From assembly GCF_014873145.1 (NCBI RefSeq), contig NZ_JADBEK010000001.1:5642001-5706000 (forward strand): a DNA stretch of 64,000 bases, read 5' to 3'. Below, one piece after another: positions 43,249-51,588 of the stretch. Below the pieces are notes generated by a model. It saw nothing but the letters and a program-made list of their open reading frames with translations. It was not told where the DNA came from and ran no database searches. This DNA is from Nonomuraea angiospora (GTDB lineage: Bacteria; Actinomycetota; Actinomycetes; Streptosporangiales; Streptosporangiaceae). Each line of letters begins with the position of its first letter. Positions within the stretch are counted from its first letter, which is position 1. A program made the translations under genes and the position numbers.

Positions 43249-45074
43249 TCGCTCGTGGGGCGATCCGGCGGAGCGGGATCCGTGAGCTGACCTCGGCCGC
43301 CGCGGCGGCCCTGTCACTGACCTGGCGGTCGGCGCCAGGAGGGGTCATCGGCCAGGTCATCATGACAGTCGCCGAGGCCGCGGCCCCCGTCGCCACCGCG
43401 TGGCTCACCAAATCCGTCCTCGACCGGCTGGCCACCCCGGACGGCGCGGTCGCCGGACTCGCGCTCGGGCTGGCCGCGGCGGGTCTGGCCGCCGCGGCGC
43501 TGCCGGGGATCGGCCGCTACCTGCGCGCGCAGACCGGCCGCCGGGCCGGGGTGGAGGCGACCGACAGGCTGTTCGCGGAGGCCGAGCGGCAGGTCGGTCT
43601 GCGGCGTTTCGAGGATCCGGTCTTCCTCGACCGCTTACGCCTGGCCCAGGAGGGGGCCGGGACCACCGGTGACCTCGTCAACGGCATCTGCGGCAGCCTG
43701 CACGGCATCCTGTCCCTGGCGGGATTCGTGGGCTCGCTGCTCATCCTCAGCCCTGCCATGACGGCGCTCGTGGTGCTGGCCGCCGTCCCCGTGCTCGTCG
43801 CCGAACTGCTGTTGTCGCGGCGACGGGCCGCCGTGCAGTGGGACATCGAGCCGATCCACCGGCGCGAGTTCTTCTACGGCCGGCTGCTCACCGACGTCCA
43901 GGCCGCCACGGAGATCCGGCTGTTCGGTATCGGCGCGTTCCTGCGTGCCCGGATGATGGCGGACCGGCGCGAGGCGAACGCCGCGGAAACCCGGATGGAC
44001 CGCCGCGAACTGGTCGCCCAAGGCGGTCTTACCGCGCTGAGCGCGGTGGTCTCTGGTACCGGGCTGTGGTGGGCGATCACGGCCGCCCGCGGCGGATCGC
44101 TGAGCGTCGGCGACGTCGCCATGTTCGTCGCGGCCGTCGGCGGCGTGCAGGCCGGGCTGAACACGCTCATCTCCTCGGTCGCCTCCGCCCACCAGCGGCT
44201 GCTCACCTTCTCGCACTACGTCGCGGTGACCAGGGCCGAGCCGGACCTGCCGAGCGTCGACGAGGGCACGGCTCTCGCCCTGAGCCGGGGCATCCAGCTG
44301 CAGGACGTGTGGTTCCGCTACAGCGATGACCACCCCTGGGTGCTGAGCGGGGTCGATCTGACGGTTCCACAGGGCCGGTCGGTGGCCCTCGTCGGGCTGA
44401 ACGGCGCGGGCAAGAGCACCCTCATCAAGCTGCTGTGCCGCATGTACGACCCGACGCGCGGCCGGATCCTGTGGGACGGTGTGGACCTGCGGGACATCCC
44501 TCCCGCCGCGCTCCGCGAGCGGATCAGCGCCGTGTTCCAGGACCACATGAACTACGACATGACCGCCGCCGAGAACATCGGACTCGGGGACCTACCCGCT
44601 CTGGGCGACCCTGCCCGCCTCAAGGAGGCGGCCGTCCGCGCCGGCGTGCACGAGACGCTCTCCGAGCTTCCGCGTGGGTACGACACCCTGCTCACGCGCA
44701 TCTTCTTCTCCGAGGCCGACAAGGGCAACGCCGAGACGGGCGTGGTGCTGTCCGGCGGACAGTGGCAGCGTCTCGCGCTGGCCAGAGCCCTCGTCCGCGA
44801 CGGCAGGGACCTGATGATCCTCGACGAGCCCAGCTCCGGCCTGGACCCGGAGGCCGAGCACGAGGTCCATACCCGTATCAGGGAGCATCGCGCCCGCCGT
44901 ACGAGCCTGCTCATCTCCCACAGGCTCAGTGCCGTACGGGACGCCGATCTCATCGCTGTGCTGCACGACGGGCGGATCGCCGAGCAGGGACCGCACGAGG
45001 CACTGATGGAGGCGGACGGTCACTACGCCCGACTGTTCCGGCTCCAGGCCGCGGGATACCAGGAGGCGCGGTGA
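43245..45074 (+). CDS. ABC transporter, fused permease/ATPase (peptide exporter)
   Basis: 609 residues, half-transporter of the exporter type: six-helix membrane domain (about 1-320) and nucleotide-binding domain with Walker A GLNGAGKST (about 385), signature LSGGQWQRLALARAL (about 502) and Walker B LMILDEPSSGLD. No C39 peptidase domain precedes the permease, so leader removal must be done by another enzyme; the next gene codes an S26 peptidase. It overlaps the preceding gene (ATGA at 43245) and the following one (GTGA at 45071). Most likely a homodimer exporting the cysteine-rich peptide. Confidence 0.93.
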   Translation: MIARGAIRRSGIRELTSAAAAALSLTWRSAPGGVIGQVIMTVAEAAAPVATAWLTKSVLDRLATPDGAVAGLALGLAAAGLAAAALPGIGRYLRAQTGRRAGVEATDRLFAEAERQVGLRRFEDPVFLDRLRLAQEGAGTTGDLVNGICGSLHGILSLAGFVGSLLILSPAMTALVVLAAVPVLVAELLLSRRRAAVQWDIEPIHRREFFYGRLLTDVQAATEIRLFGIGAFLRARMMADRREANAAETRMDRRELVAQGGLTALSAVVSGTGLWWAITAARGGSLSVGDVAMFVAAVGGVQAGLNTLISSVASAHQRLLTFSHYVAVTRAEPDLPSVDEGTALALSRGIQLQDVWFRYSDDHPWVLSGVDLTVPQGRSVALVGLNGAGKSTLIKLLCRMYDPTRGRILWDGVDLRDIPPAALRERISAVFQDHMNYDMTAAENIGLGDLPALGDPARLKEAAVRAGVHETLSELPRGYDTLLTRIFFSEADKGNAETGVVLSGGQWQRLALARALVRDGRDLMILDEPSSGLDPEAEHEVHTRIREHRARRTSLLISHRLSAVRDADLIAVLHDGRIAEQGPHEALMEADGHYARLFRLQAAGYQEAR

Positions 45075-45580
45075 AGCGGGGCGCGCTGCTGCTCCCGGCG
45101 TGCGGTGCGCTGGCGCTGGGAGCCTCGCTGTGGTGGATCCGCCGGAACTATCTGGTCGCCGCCGTCGAGGGGCGGAGTATGGAGCCGTCCTTCCGCTCCG
45201 GCGACAGGCTACTCGTGCGCAGGGCCAGGCGGGTTCGCGCCGGCCAGGTCGTGGTCGTCCGGATTCCAGACCCTCCCGTGGTGTACGAGCCGCCACCGGG
45301 TCTTGAACTGGGCCTTGAACTGGTCCCCAAGGCGGAGGCGCCGAAGCGGGATCGTCCCGGCCGGCGACTGCTCATCAAGCGGGCGGTCGCGGTGGCCGGC
45401 GACCCCGTGCCGAGAGAACGCTTCCCGGCGCTGCGTGACGTCCCGGAGACCGTCGTGCCTCCGCGTACTCTCGTCGTGCTGAGCGACAATCAGGCCGCCG
45501 GCTGGGACTCTCGGGCCTTCGGCTTCGTCCGGGGCGACCAGTTGGTCGGCGTCATGGTGCGCCGCCTGACGCCACTGTGA
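45071..45580 (+). CDS. S26-family (type I) signal peptidase
   Basis: 169 residues, GTG start overlapping the ABC gene, with AGGAGG 5 bp upstream. One N-terminal membrane segment (ALLLPACGALALGASLWWI), then the catalytic Ser36 in VEGRSMEPSFRSGD and Lys103 in RLLIKRAVAVAGDPV, both standard LepB/S26 motifs, and LSDNQAAGWDSRAFGFV near the end. Active site outside the membrane. In this operon it probably trims the exported cysteine-rich precursor; it is shorter than housekeeping LepB, as cluster-borne S26 enzymes often are. Confidence 0.9.
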   Translation: MKRGALLLPACGALALGASLWWIRRNYLVAAVEGRSMEPSFRSGDRLLVRRARRVRAGQVVVVRIPDPPVVYEPPPGLELGLELVPKAEAPKRDRPGRRLLIKRAVAVAGDPVPRERFPALRDVPETVVPPRTLVVLSDNQAAGWDSRAFGFVRGDQLVGVMVRRLTPL

Positions 45581-45726
45581 CCGCCGCCGAATGACAGCTG
45601 CCGGGCCGCTCCCCCACACCGCCGACGGCACCCTCGTGGAAAAGTATGGGACTCGTGCGCTCGGCCCGCCCAGCCCACTCCCCTGCGGTCCTGGGTGAAG
45701 CGAGGAGGCCGAGGAGTTCCTCCCGC

Positions 45727-46188
45727 CTAACAACAGCCGCTTACGCTCGGCGGACAGCTTGGCGTGGCGGGCCTGCAGGCGGGCGCCCACGTTCCGAACC
45801 CATTGGGTCGTCTTTGCGACCTCGCATCTCGACGCTTACTGGCGTTACCACCTCGCCCGACAACACGAACGTGTCTCCCGATGCCCTTCGCGTGGATCTC
45901 GGTCAGCGCCTCGGCGAGCCCCGCGGCCAGCCACCATCCGCCGATCGAGTCGACCGGACCGCACCTGCTGATCAACGTGTACAGCGAGGGTGCCTGGACG
46001 TAACGGGTGGCGATCCACGGGGGTTCGTCGTCTGCGCCAGCGTCCAGCAGCCCGGCTGTGTGGACGCCGCCCATGTCTCGGACGGCTTCAATCTCTCGGC
46101 GGAATCGGGCCAGCCAGGTCGAGGAGGAGGCGAGGCCCGATTTGAAGATCTTGACAGCCGTGCACTTCGCTCGCATAGCCCGCACCAT
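45727..46188 (-). pseudogene. Ser/Thr protein kinase fragment
   Basis: The frame from 46188 reads AVKIFKSGLASSSTWLARFR, REIEAVRDMGGVHTAGLLDA, PPWIATRYVQAPSLYTLI and LAEALTEIHAKGIGRHV, the N-lobe and start of the C-lobe of a bacterial Hanks-type kinase, with the AVK lysine present. The glycine-rich loop is missing upstream (a stop lies just before) and homology ends at the position of the HRD motif. A decayed kinase gene. 46189-46339 holds nothing recognisable. Confidence 0.65.
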
Positions 46189-46339
46189 TCAAGGACGCCG
46201 GAGTTCGCCGCGCTCGATGCCTCAGCTTGGATCCACGGCTTGATTTCCCACGGTCAGTTTGTTGGTCCAATTCCTCGATGAGGACCAATCTCGCAGGTAG
46301 AGGCCAGGTTCCGTGCCATGAGGGACCTGCCGTGCTCGG

Positions 46340-47062
46340 TCACGGCTTGTCCTGGGGACGGTCGGGAGGCAAAGGCGTGCGCCGGAGCGGCGCGGGTAAC
46401 CGGGCGGGGTTGTCCAGCAGAGCGGTGATCTGGGCCTTTGAGATGGTCAGGCCTCGGGGGGCCGGTGACGGGCGGTGGGTCGGTGGAAGGCGTTGGTCCA
46501 GGCATGTTGCCAGGGCCAGTGCTGGACCAGGTGGAAGACCACGTGCCCGTGGCCGTGCCGGGCGATGCTGACGCGGCAGGCTTTCCAGCAGCGGCGAGGC
46601 GCTGTCGTGTCGTATCGGCGGACAGCGGTGTCGGTGCTGAGCTTCGTTCACGGCCTCGGCCGTCCCGCCCGTGCCGGTACCGGGCTGTCCGTCCCAGACG
46701 GCCACCAGCTGATCGACCGTTGACAGTACGGCCTCGTTGGCGGCCTCGTACGCCTGCCGGTTGGCGTGGTCGAAGTCCATGATACGGACGGTCTTCGCCG
46801 CCTCCATGAGCCGGTCGAACTGTTCGGCGTGATCCGGCTTCACCTTGGCCTGCCGGTAGTCCCGCGACGGCAGCACCACCTCCAGTGATCCGCCGACTGC
46901 GAGCACCGCGTCAGCGAACAGGCTGTCGGCCCCACGAGCAATGCAGGAGACGCCCACGAGTTCGCCGGTCAACAAGGCAAGGTGCGCGCGGAGCGCGTCG
47001 GAGACGAGGCGGGCCACCGCCGGCGTCAGGTTCATGTGGCCGGTCACGCCGATACGCATCAT
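46340..47062 (-). CDS. SLOG-like (Rossmann) protein with altered C-terminus
   Basis: From ATG at 47062 (GGAAGGA upstream): MMRIGVTGHMNLTPAVARLV, VSCIARGADSLFADAVLAVG, LEVVLPSRDYRQAKVKPDHA, VDQLVAVWDGQPGTGTGGTA. This is the pattern of a SLOG/DprA-like nucleotide-binding fold, and the conserved part ends at AVNEAQ (about 46650). The open frame then runs on with unrelated Pro-rich sequence. In another frame 46640-46447 reads HVVFHLVQHWPWQHAWTNAF, apparently a piece of a different gene, so a fusion or frameshift at the end is likely. Family function: ligand sensing or nucleotide processing, unspecific. Confidence 0.6.
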   Translation of the reverse strand: MMRIGVTGHMNLTPAVARLVSDALRAHLALLTGELVGVSCIARGADSLFADAVLAVGGSLEVVLPSRDYRQAKVKPDHAEQFDRLMEAAKTVRIMDFDHANRQAYEAANEAVLSTVDQLVAVWDGQPGTGTGGTAEAVNEAQHRHRCPPIRHDSASPLLESLPRQHRPARPRARGLPPGPALALATCLDQRLPPTHRPSPAPRGLTISKAQITALLDNPARLPAPLRRTPLPPDRPQDKP

Positions 47063-47927
47063 CGAGTCCTTCCCTGTGTGCCAGTTCCTGGCGTGCCAGC
47101 GTCTCGCGGATGTGCTGCTGAAGAGGAGCCACGATGGGATCTTTCCGGGTCTCAATCTCAAGATAGAACTCGCGGAGCCGCACCCTGAGCCTGTCGGACT
47201 GGACTTGCCCGGCGGTGTCGGCTGCGGCGTTTCCCACGGTCACGGCCTCGTCGAGGTCGCCGCTGATGAGGTGGGCGTAGGCGAGCCCAACCTGATCGAG
47301 TGCGAGGCTGCGCATGCTGGAACGTTGCCGGAGTGCCACCGCTTGTCGGATGTGGTCAAGGGCGTCGCCTGCGACCTCGGCGTTGCCCGTGGCGCGCTTG
47401 AAGGACTCGGGCCGGCCCATCTTGGCGTACGACCGCGCCTCTCGGGTGTGCAGCATCGCGCGGAGCCGAGGTGTCGCCGTGGACCTGACTCCGTCCAGGG
47501 CGAGCCGGATCAGCTCCAGCGCGTCCTGCGGTTGATCGAGGTACAACAGTTGCCGAGCCATGGACGCCAGGACGCTCGCGCCGAACGGCTTGTCTTCGCC
47601 GGGCGTGGACGCCTGCAGGGACATGACGTAGTACTTCTGCGCCGCGGTTTGCATGCCGCAGTCCCATGACATGGTGGCGGCGATCTTCGAGAGCTGCGCC
47701 ATCACGTGGAACAGGCGCACGCTCACCTCGTGGGGGTGGCTGTCGCGCAGCAGGTCGGCCACTTCGTTGAGCTGCCCCATCACGGCCTTACGGGCAAGCC
47801 CGCCACCGTGCTGGTCGTCCCATGTGCGGAAGACGTTCGCCGCCTGCTCCAATTGGGCGACCTCGTCCAATCCGATCCGTCCGCTGTACTCCGACGGGGA
47901 GGGCACAAGGGGCGAGTGCGCGAGCAC
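46911..47927 (-). CDS. TPR-type C-terminal part of an XRE-like regulator (N-terminus missing)
   Basis: 338 open codons from 47927. The helical repeats (VAQLEQAANVFRTWDDQHGG, KAVMGQLNEVADLL, VRLFHVMAQLSKIAATMSWD, ASMARQLLYLDQPQDALELI) are those found behind the HTH domain in a large group of actinobacterial XRE regulators. No HTH is encoded upstream in any frame. The real C-terminus is probably near 47070, since the last 50 codons overlap the SLOG gene and look unrelated. Likely a 5'-truncated remnant. Confidence 0.55.
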   Translation of the reverse strand: MLAHSPLVPSPSEYSGRIGLDEVAQLEQAANVFRTWDDQHGGGLARKAVMGQLNEVADLLRDSHPHEVSVRLFHVMAQLSKIAATMSWDCGMQTAAQKYYVMSLQASTPGEDKPFGASVLASMARQLLYLDQPQDALELIRLALDGVRSTATPRLRAMLHTREARSYAKMGRPESFKRATGNAEVAGDALDHIRQAVALRQRSSMRSLALDQVGLAYAHLISGDLDEAVTVGNAAADTAGQVQSDRLRVRLREFYLEIETRKDPIVAPLQQHIRETLARQELAHREGLDDAYRRDRPHEPDAGGGPPRLRRAPRAPCLVDRRTRGRLLHCSWGRQPVR

Positions 47928-48193
47928 CCTCCAAGAACGGGGCCCGAGCAGGACGGAGCCGACACTTCGGAGACGAGTAAGACGAGCTCACGAAAGGAAA
48001 GCGCACCCCTGCCCGGTATGCCCGCTGCACCTTCCGGTTTGGCGTTCTATCGAACGTCCTACGGGTCTGACCTGACGAACGGGGCCACGCGTGGTTCCGG
48101 AACGCCCGGCCGCGTGCCGGGACCGTGCCGAAGAGCATCCAGCGAGCAACCACGGGAGCACCTCAACGCGGCCGGAGTACCGCGAAAACCGAG
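47928..48193. other. Non-coding stretch upstream of the tRNA terminator
   Basis: No frame looks protein-like; in particular the missing HTH part of the neighbouring regulator is not here. Confidence 0.4.
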
Positions 48194-48225
48194 AAACCCC
48201 AGCTCAGTGCCCTGAGCTGGGGTTT
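48194..48225 (-). terminator. Terminator of the tRNA-Lys gene
   Basis: Perfect 14-bp stem AAACCCCAGCTCAG / CTGAGCTGGGGTTT with a 4-base loop, 8 bp downstream of the tRNA on the same strand. Confidence 0.88.
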
Positions 48226-48233
48226 GATGCGGT

Positions 48234-48306
48234 GCGCCGCCAGGGACTCGAACCCCGGACCCGCTGATTAAGAGTCAGCTGCTCTGACCAACTGAGCTAG
48301 CGGCGC
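48234..48306 (-). tRNA. tRNA-Lys (anticodon CTT)
   Basis: 73-nt cloverleaf on the minus strand: GCGCCGC acceptor arms, D-arm TAGCTCAGTTGGTCAGAGC, anticodon stem GCTGA / TCAGC with loop CTCTTAA giving anticodon CTT, and T-arm GGTTCGAGTCC. No CCA is encoded. It marks the right border of the decayed accessory region. Confidence 0.95.
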
Positions 48307-48425
48307 TTGCAGAGAGGAATATACCGGTGATCCGCATCCTGGTCGAATCGGTAACAGGCGGGGCCTGTCGGGCAGTCAAGGCTAGAATAAAGTTCGGCCC
48401 CCGGCTCCGGCAGACAGGATCACCG

Positions 48426-49274
48426 ATGTTCGACTCTCCCGCCGAGGTGGCGGAGCGGCTCGCCGCCGTGGACTACCTCTCCGACGACGCCATCTCCACC
48501 TCGGTGTTCCTGGCCGCGGCGCTGGGCAAGCCGCTGCTGGTCGAAGGCCCCGCGGGCGTCGGGAAGACGCAGCTGGCCAAGGCCGTGGCCCTGGCGACCG
48601 GGGCCGAGCTGATCAGGCTGCAGTGTTACGAGGGGCTCGACGAGGCCAGGGCGCTGTACGAGTGGAACTACAAGAAGCAGCTGCTCAGGATCCAGGCCAC
48701 CAGCGCGGACGACGACATCTTCTCCGAGGAGTTCCTGCTGGAGCGGCCGCTGCTGAAGGCGATCAGGGCCCCCGGCCCGACGGTGCTGCTCATCGACGAG
48801 ACCGACAAGGCCGACGTCGAGGTCGAAGGGCTGCTGCTGGAGCTGCTGTCGGACTTCCAGATCACGATCCCGGAGCTGGGCACGATCGCCGCCACCCGCC
48901 GGCCGTACGTGGTGCTGACCTCCAACGCCACCCGCGAGCTGTCCGAGGCGCTCAAGCGGCGCTGCCTCTACCTGCACCTCGAATACCCCACGCCCGAGCG
49001 GGAGCGGGACATCGTACTCAGCCAGGTGCCGGGCATCCGGGCCGACCTGGCCGAGCGCCTCGCCAGGACGGTGGCCACGCTGCGGGCGCTGGAGCTGAAG
49101 AAGGCGCCGTCGGTGGCCGAGACCGTCGACTGGGCCAACACGCTGCTGGCGCTCGGGCGGGACGACCTCGACGAGGCCACCGTGGCCGGGACGCTGGGCG
49201 TGGTGCTCAAGCACGCCTCCGACCAGGCGCGGGCGGTCAAGGAGCTGGGGCTGCCCGATGTCGCTGATCGATAG
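48426..49274 (+). CDS. MoxR-family AAA+ ATPase
   Basis: 282 residues from ATG at 48426, where the conserved sequence begins (MFDSPAEVAERLAAVDYLSD); the open frame upstream reaches into the tRNA promoter region. Walker A GPAGVGKT at 41-48, Walker B TVLLIDETDK about 120-129, sensor VVLTSNATRELSEALKRRC. MoxR ATPases act as chaperones together with VWA proteins, and the next gene codes such a protein and overlaps by 17 bp. In the CoxD/CoxE-type pairs this module matures metal enzymes; the client here is unknown. Confidence 0.93.
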   Translation: MFDSPAEVAERLAAVDYLSDDAISTSVFLAAALGKPLLVEGPAGVGKTQLAKAVALATGAELIRLQCYEGLDEARALYEWNYKKQLLRIQATSADDDIFSEEFLLERPLLKAIRAPGPTVLLIDETDKADVEVEGLLLELLSDFQITIPELGTIAATRRPYVVLTSNATRELSEALKRRCLYLHLEYPTPERERDIVLSQVPGIRADLAERLARTVATLRALELKKAPSVAETVDWANTLLALGRDDLDEATVAGTLGVVLKHASDQARAVKELGLPDVADR

Positions 49275-50622
49275 GCATGTCGGGTTCGTACGGGCGCTGC
49301 GCGAGGCCGGGATCCCGGTGTCGGTGGCCGAGGGGCTGGACGCCGCGCACGCGCTGCGGGTGATCGAGCTGAGCGAGCGGGAGTCGCTGCGTGCCGCCTA
49401 CGCGGCCACGCTGGTCAAGAAGCCCGCCTACCGGCCGGGGTTCGACGTGCTGTTCGACCTGTGGTTCCCGGCCTCGACGTCCGGCATGCACGCCGAGCGC
49501 GCCGAGCGGCCGATCGACCTGGAGACGGCCCCCGTCCCCGAGCTGCGCGACCACCTCGCCCGGCTCCTGACCGGCGGCGGCGACCAGGAGCTGCGCGAGT
49601 TCGCCCAGGCCATGGTGGGGCGCTTCGGCCACCAGCCGGCCGCGACCCCCGGGCGGCAGAACTGGTTCTCCTACAGCGTCATGCGCGCCCTGTCCCCCGA
49701 GACGCTGATGGCCCGCATCCTCCAGAACGTCCTGCAGGGCCAGGAGCGCGGCGGTCTGGCCGAGAGGAACGCCCGCAGGACGGTCTACGACAACACCCGG
49801 CGCTTCGAGGAGGCCGTGGCCACCGACGTGCGCCGCCGCATCGCCGAGGACTCGGGGATCGAGCGCATCGCCCGCTCCGCCGTCCGGCCCCCGCTCGACC
49901 AGATCGACTTCCTGCGCATCACCAAGGCCGACCTGGCCAGGCTGCGCCGCGAGGTCCATCCGCTGGCCAGACGGCTGGCCACGCGCCTGACGATCAAGCA
50001 GCGCAAGGGCAGGCGCGGCCGCCTCGACTTCCGCAGGACCGTGCGGGCCTCGCTGCAGAGCGGCGGCGTGCCGCTGACCACGCACTTCAGGCCCCCGCGG
50101 CCGCACAAGCCCGAGCTGGTCGTCCTCTGCGACACCAGCGACTCGGTCTCGTCGTTCGCCCACTTCACGCTGCTGCTCACGTACGCGCTGAGGGAGCAGT
50201 TCACCAAGGTGCGGGCGTTCGGGTTCGTGGACACGGTGGACGAGATCACCCGGTTCTTCGTCCCCGGCGCCGACGTCGTCGAGGCCCTGACCAGGCTGAC
50301 GACCGAGGCCGACATGGTGCGCTTCGGGCGTACCAACTACGGGCACTCGCTGGAGCGTTTCGCCGAGCGGTACGGCGACGCCGTCGGCCCCAGGACCTCG
50401 CTGCTGATCCTGGGCGACGCCCGCTCCAACTACCAGCCGCCCGCCCTGGACGTGCTCAGGTCGCTCGTGGGCCGCTCGCGGCACGCGTACTGGCTCAATC
50501 CCGAGCCCGTGGCGCAGTGGGACACGGGAGACTCGGTCGCGAGCGAGTATGGTGCGGTCGTCCCCATGCACGAGTGCCGCAACGTCGCCCAGCTCACGGC
50601 CTTCATCGAAACGCTGGCCTGA
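49258..50622 (+). CDS. CoxE-type VWA-domain protein
   Basis: 454 residues. N-terminal helical part (DRHVGFVRALREAGIPVSVA, ESLRAAYAATLVKKP), middle basic segment (ATRLTIKQRKGRRGRLDFRR) and C-terminal VWA domain with MIDAS LVVLCDTSDSVSSF around residue 290 and a later GRTNYGHSLERF (MIDAS Thr region). Usual partner of MoxR-type ATPases; it may deliver the ATPase to its substrate. The start overlaps the MoxR gene, so the two form an operon. The gene ends 18 bp before the convergent NERD gene. Confidence 0.92.
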   Translation: MSLIDRHVGFVRALREAGIPVSVAEGLDAAHALRVIELSERESLRAAYAATLVKKPAYRPGFDVLFDLWFPASTSGMHAERAERPIDLETAPVPELRDHLARLLTGGGDQELREFAQAMVGRFGHQPAATPGRQNWFSYSVMRALSPETLMARILQNVLQGQERGGLAERNARRTVYDNTRRFEEAVATDVRRRIAEDSGIERIARSAVRPPLDQIDFLRITKADLARLRREVHPLARRLATRLTIKQRKGRRGRLDFRRTVRASLQSGGVPLTTHFRPPRPHKPELVVLCDTSDSVSSFAHFTLLLTYALREQFTKVRAFGFVDTVDEITRFFVPGADVVEALTRLTTEADMVRFGRTNYGHSLERFAERYGDAVGPRTSLLILGDARSNYQPPALDVLRSLVGRSRHAYWLNPEPVAQWDTGDSVASEYGAVVPMHECRNVAQLTAFIETLA

Positions 50623-50639
50623 AGCGCTGGATTGAGGCC

Positions 50640-51407
50640 TCAGGCGCGGTGGAGCTCCCTGGCCGCGGTGCGGGTCAGCAGCTCGATCTGCTCGGCGTTG
50701 AGCGCGACGCGGTCGGCCGACTTGATCACCTTGGCCGCCAGGCGCGGCTTGAGCAGCGTCAGGCCCTCGGCGACCACGATGCCGCCCTTGGGCAGCAGGC
50801 CGCAGTGGACGGCGAGCAGGGGCGTGATCGTCACCGGGATGCGCGTCTCGCGGCTCAGCAGCTCGGCGAACGCCTCGGACGCCTCCACCAGCGGCTTGGC
50901 CGTCTTGGTGCCGTACTTCTCGCCGAAGAACAGCCGGCCGGCGTAGCAGGCGATCTCGGTGTCGGGACTCCAGGACTCGTTGTCGATGATCCACAATCCG
51001 CCCGGGCCGATCACCAGGTGGTCGATCGACGCCTGGCCGCGGATGGCGCGGCCGTCGAGCACGGTGTAGCCGAGGCGGCCGAGGGACCGGCGCAGCAGCT
51101 TGCCGGTGATCGCCTCTCCCTTCCGCGCACCGCGCCAGACCGCCGTCGCGTGGAAGGAACGCCAGTCGAGGAACCAGTCACCCGCCGCCACGAGCCCGGC
51201 CAGGAGCACGCCGAACAGCGGAGCAGCACCGGAGAGGCCGAATCTGAGGGCGAGCGCGACCCCGATCACGAACCCCACGGCGGCCTTGACATACCTGGAC
51301 TTGCGCCGGTTGGCGGCGTCCTCCCGCCAGAACTTCTCATACCACCACTGCGGAGAAGACCCTGTGTACTTCTCATCCGGCTGCACGTAGATAGAGCCAC
51401 CTGGCAC
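50640..51407 (-). CDS. NERD-domain (nuclease-related) membrane protein
   Basis: 255 residues from GTG at 51407, preceded by a GGGGGG stretch; a TTG 15 bp further up is possible. Two membrane segments near residues 41-77 (VKAAVGFVIGVALAL, APLFGVLLAGLVAAG) precede the NERD domain: RGARKGEAITGKLLRRSL, QASIDHLVIGPGGLWIIDNE. The IDH ... IIDNESW arrangement corresponds to the restriction-endonuclease-like core. Function of NERD proteins is not settled; DNA processing or defence has been proposed. Single gene. Confidence 0.85.
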   Translation of the reverse strand: MPGGSIYVQPDEKYTGSSPQWWYEKFWREDAANRRKSRYVKAAVGFVIGVALALRFGLSGAAPLFGVLLAGLVAAGDWFLDWRSFHATAVWRGARKGEAITGKLLRRSLGRLGYTVLDGRAIRGQASIDHLVIGPGGLWIIDNESWSPDTEIACYAGRLFFGEKYGTKTAKPLVEASEAFAELLSRETRIPVTITPLLAVHCGLLPKGGIVVAEGLTLLKPRLAAKVIKSADRVALNAEQIELLTRTAARELHRA

Positions 51408-51544
51408 GGCAGACCCCCCCAATCTAGATGTGTTGCAGGATCTGCCACGCCGAAGATCCCTCGCCAGTCAAGGGATACCCGCCCCTCAACCAAGGCGAGC
51501 CTAAGGTGACGTAATTAGTACCCGCAAGACCAGCAAATGACCTC

Positions 51545-51560
51545 AACCGACCAGTCGGTA
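51545..51560. promoter_or_regulatory. Palindromic operator upstream of the TetR gene
   Basis: AACCGACCAGTCGGTA contains the perfect inverted repeat ACCGAC-CA-GTCGGT, 29 bp upstream of the TetR start. A near-identical 16-mer lies at 55561-55576 in front of the acyl-CoA dehydrogenase operon. ACCGAC/GTCGGT palindromes are typical of actinobacterial TetR operators. Confidence 0.65.
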
Positions 51561-51588
51561 TGCTAAAGCAGGTGACAAAGGGGGACAT

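Noticed and set aside
48234..48306. tRNA-Lys as attachment site of the integrase at 31.3 kb
   Set aside because: I found no repeat of the tRNA 3' end near the integrase or elsewhere in the window.
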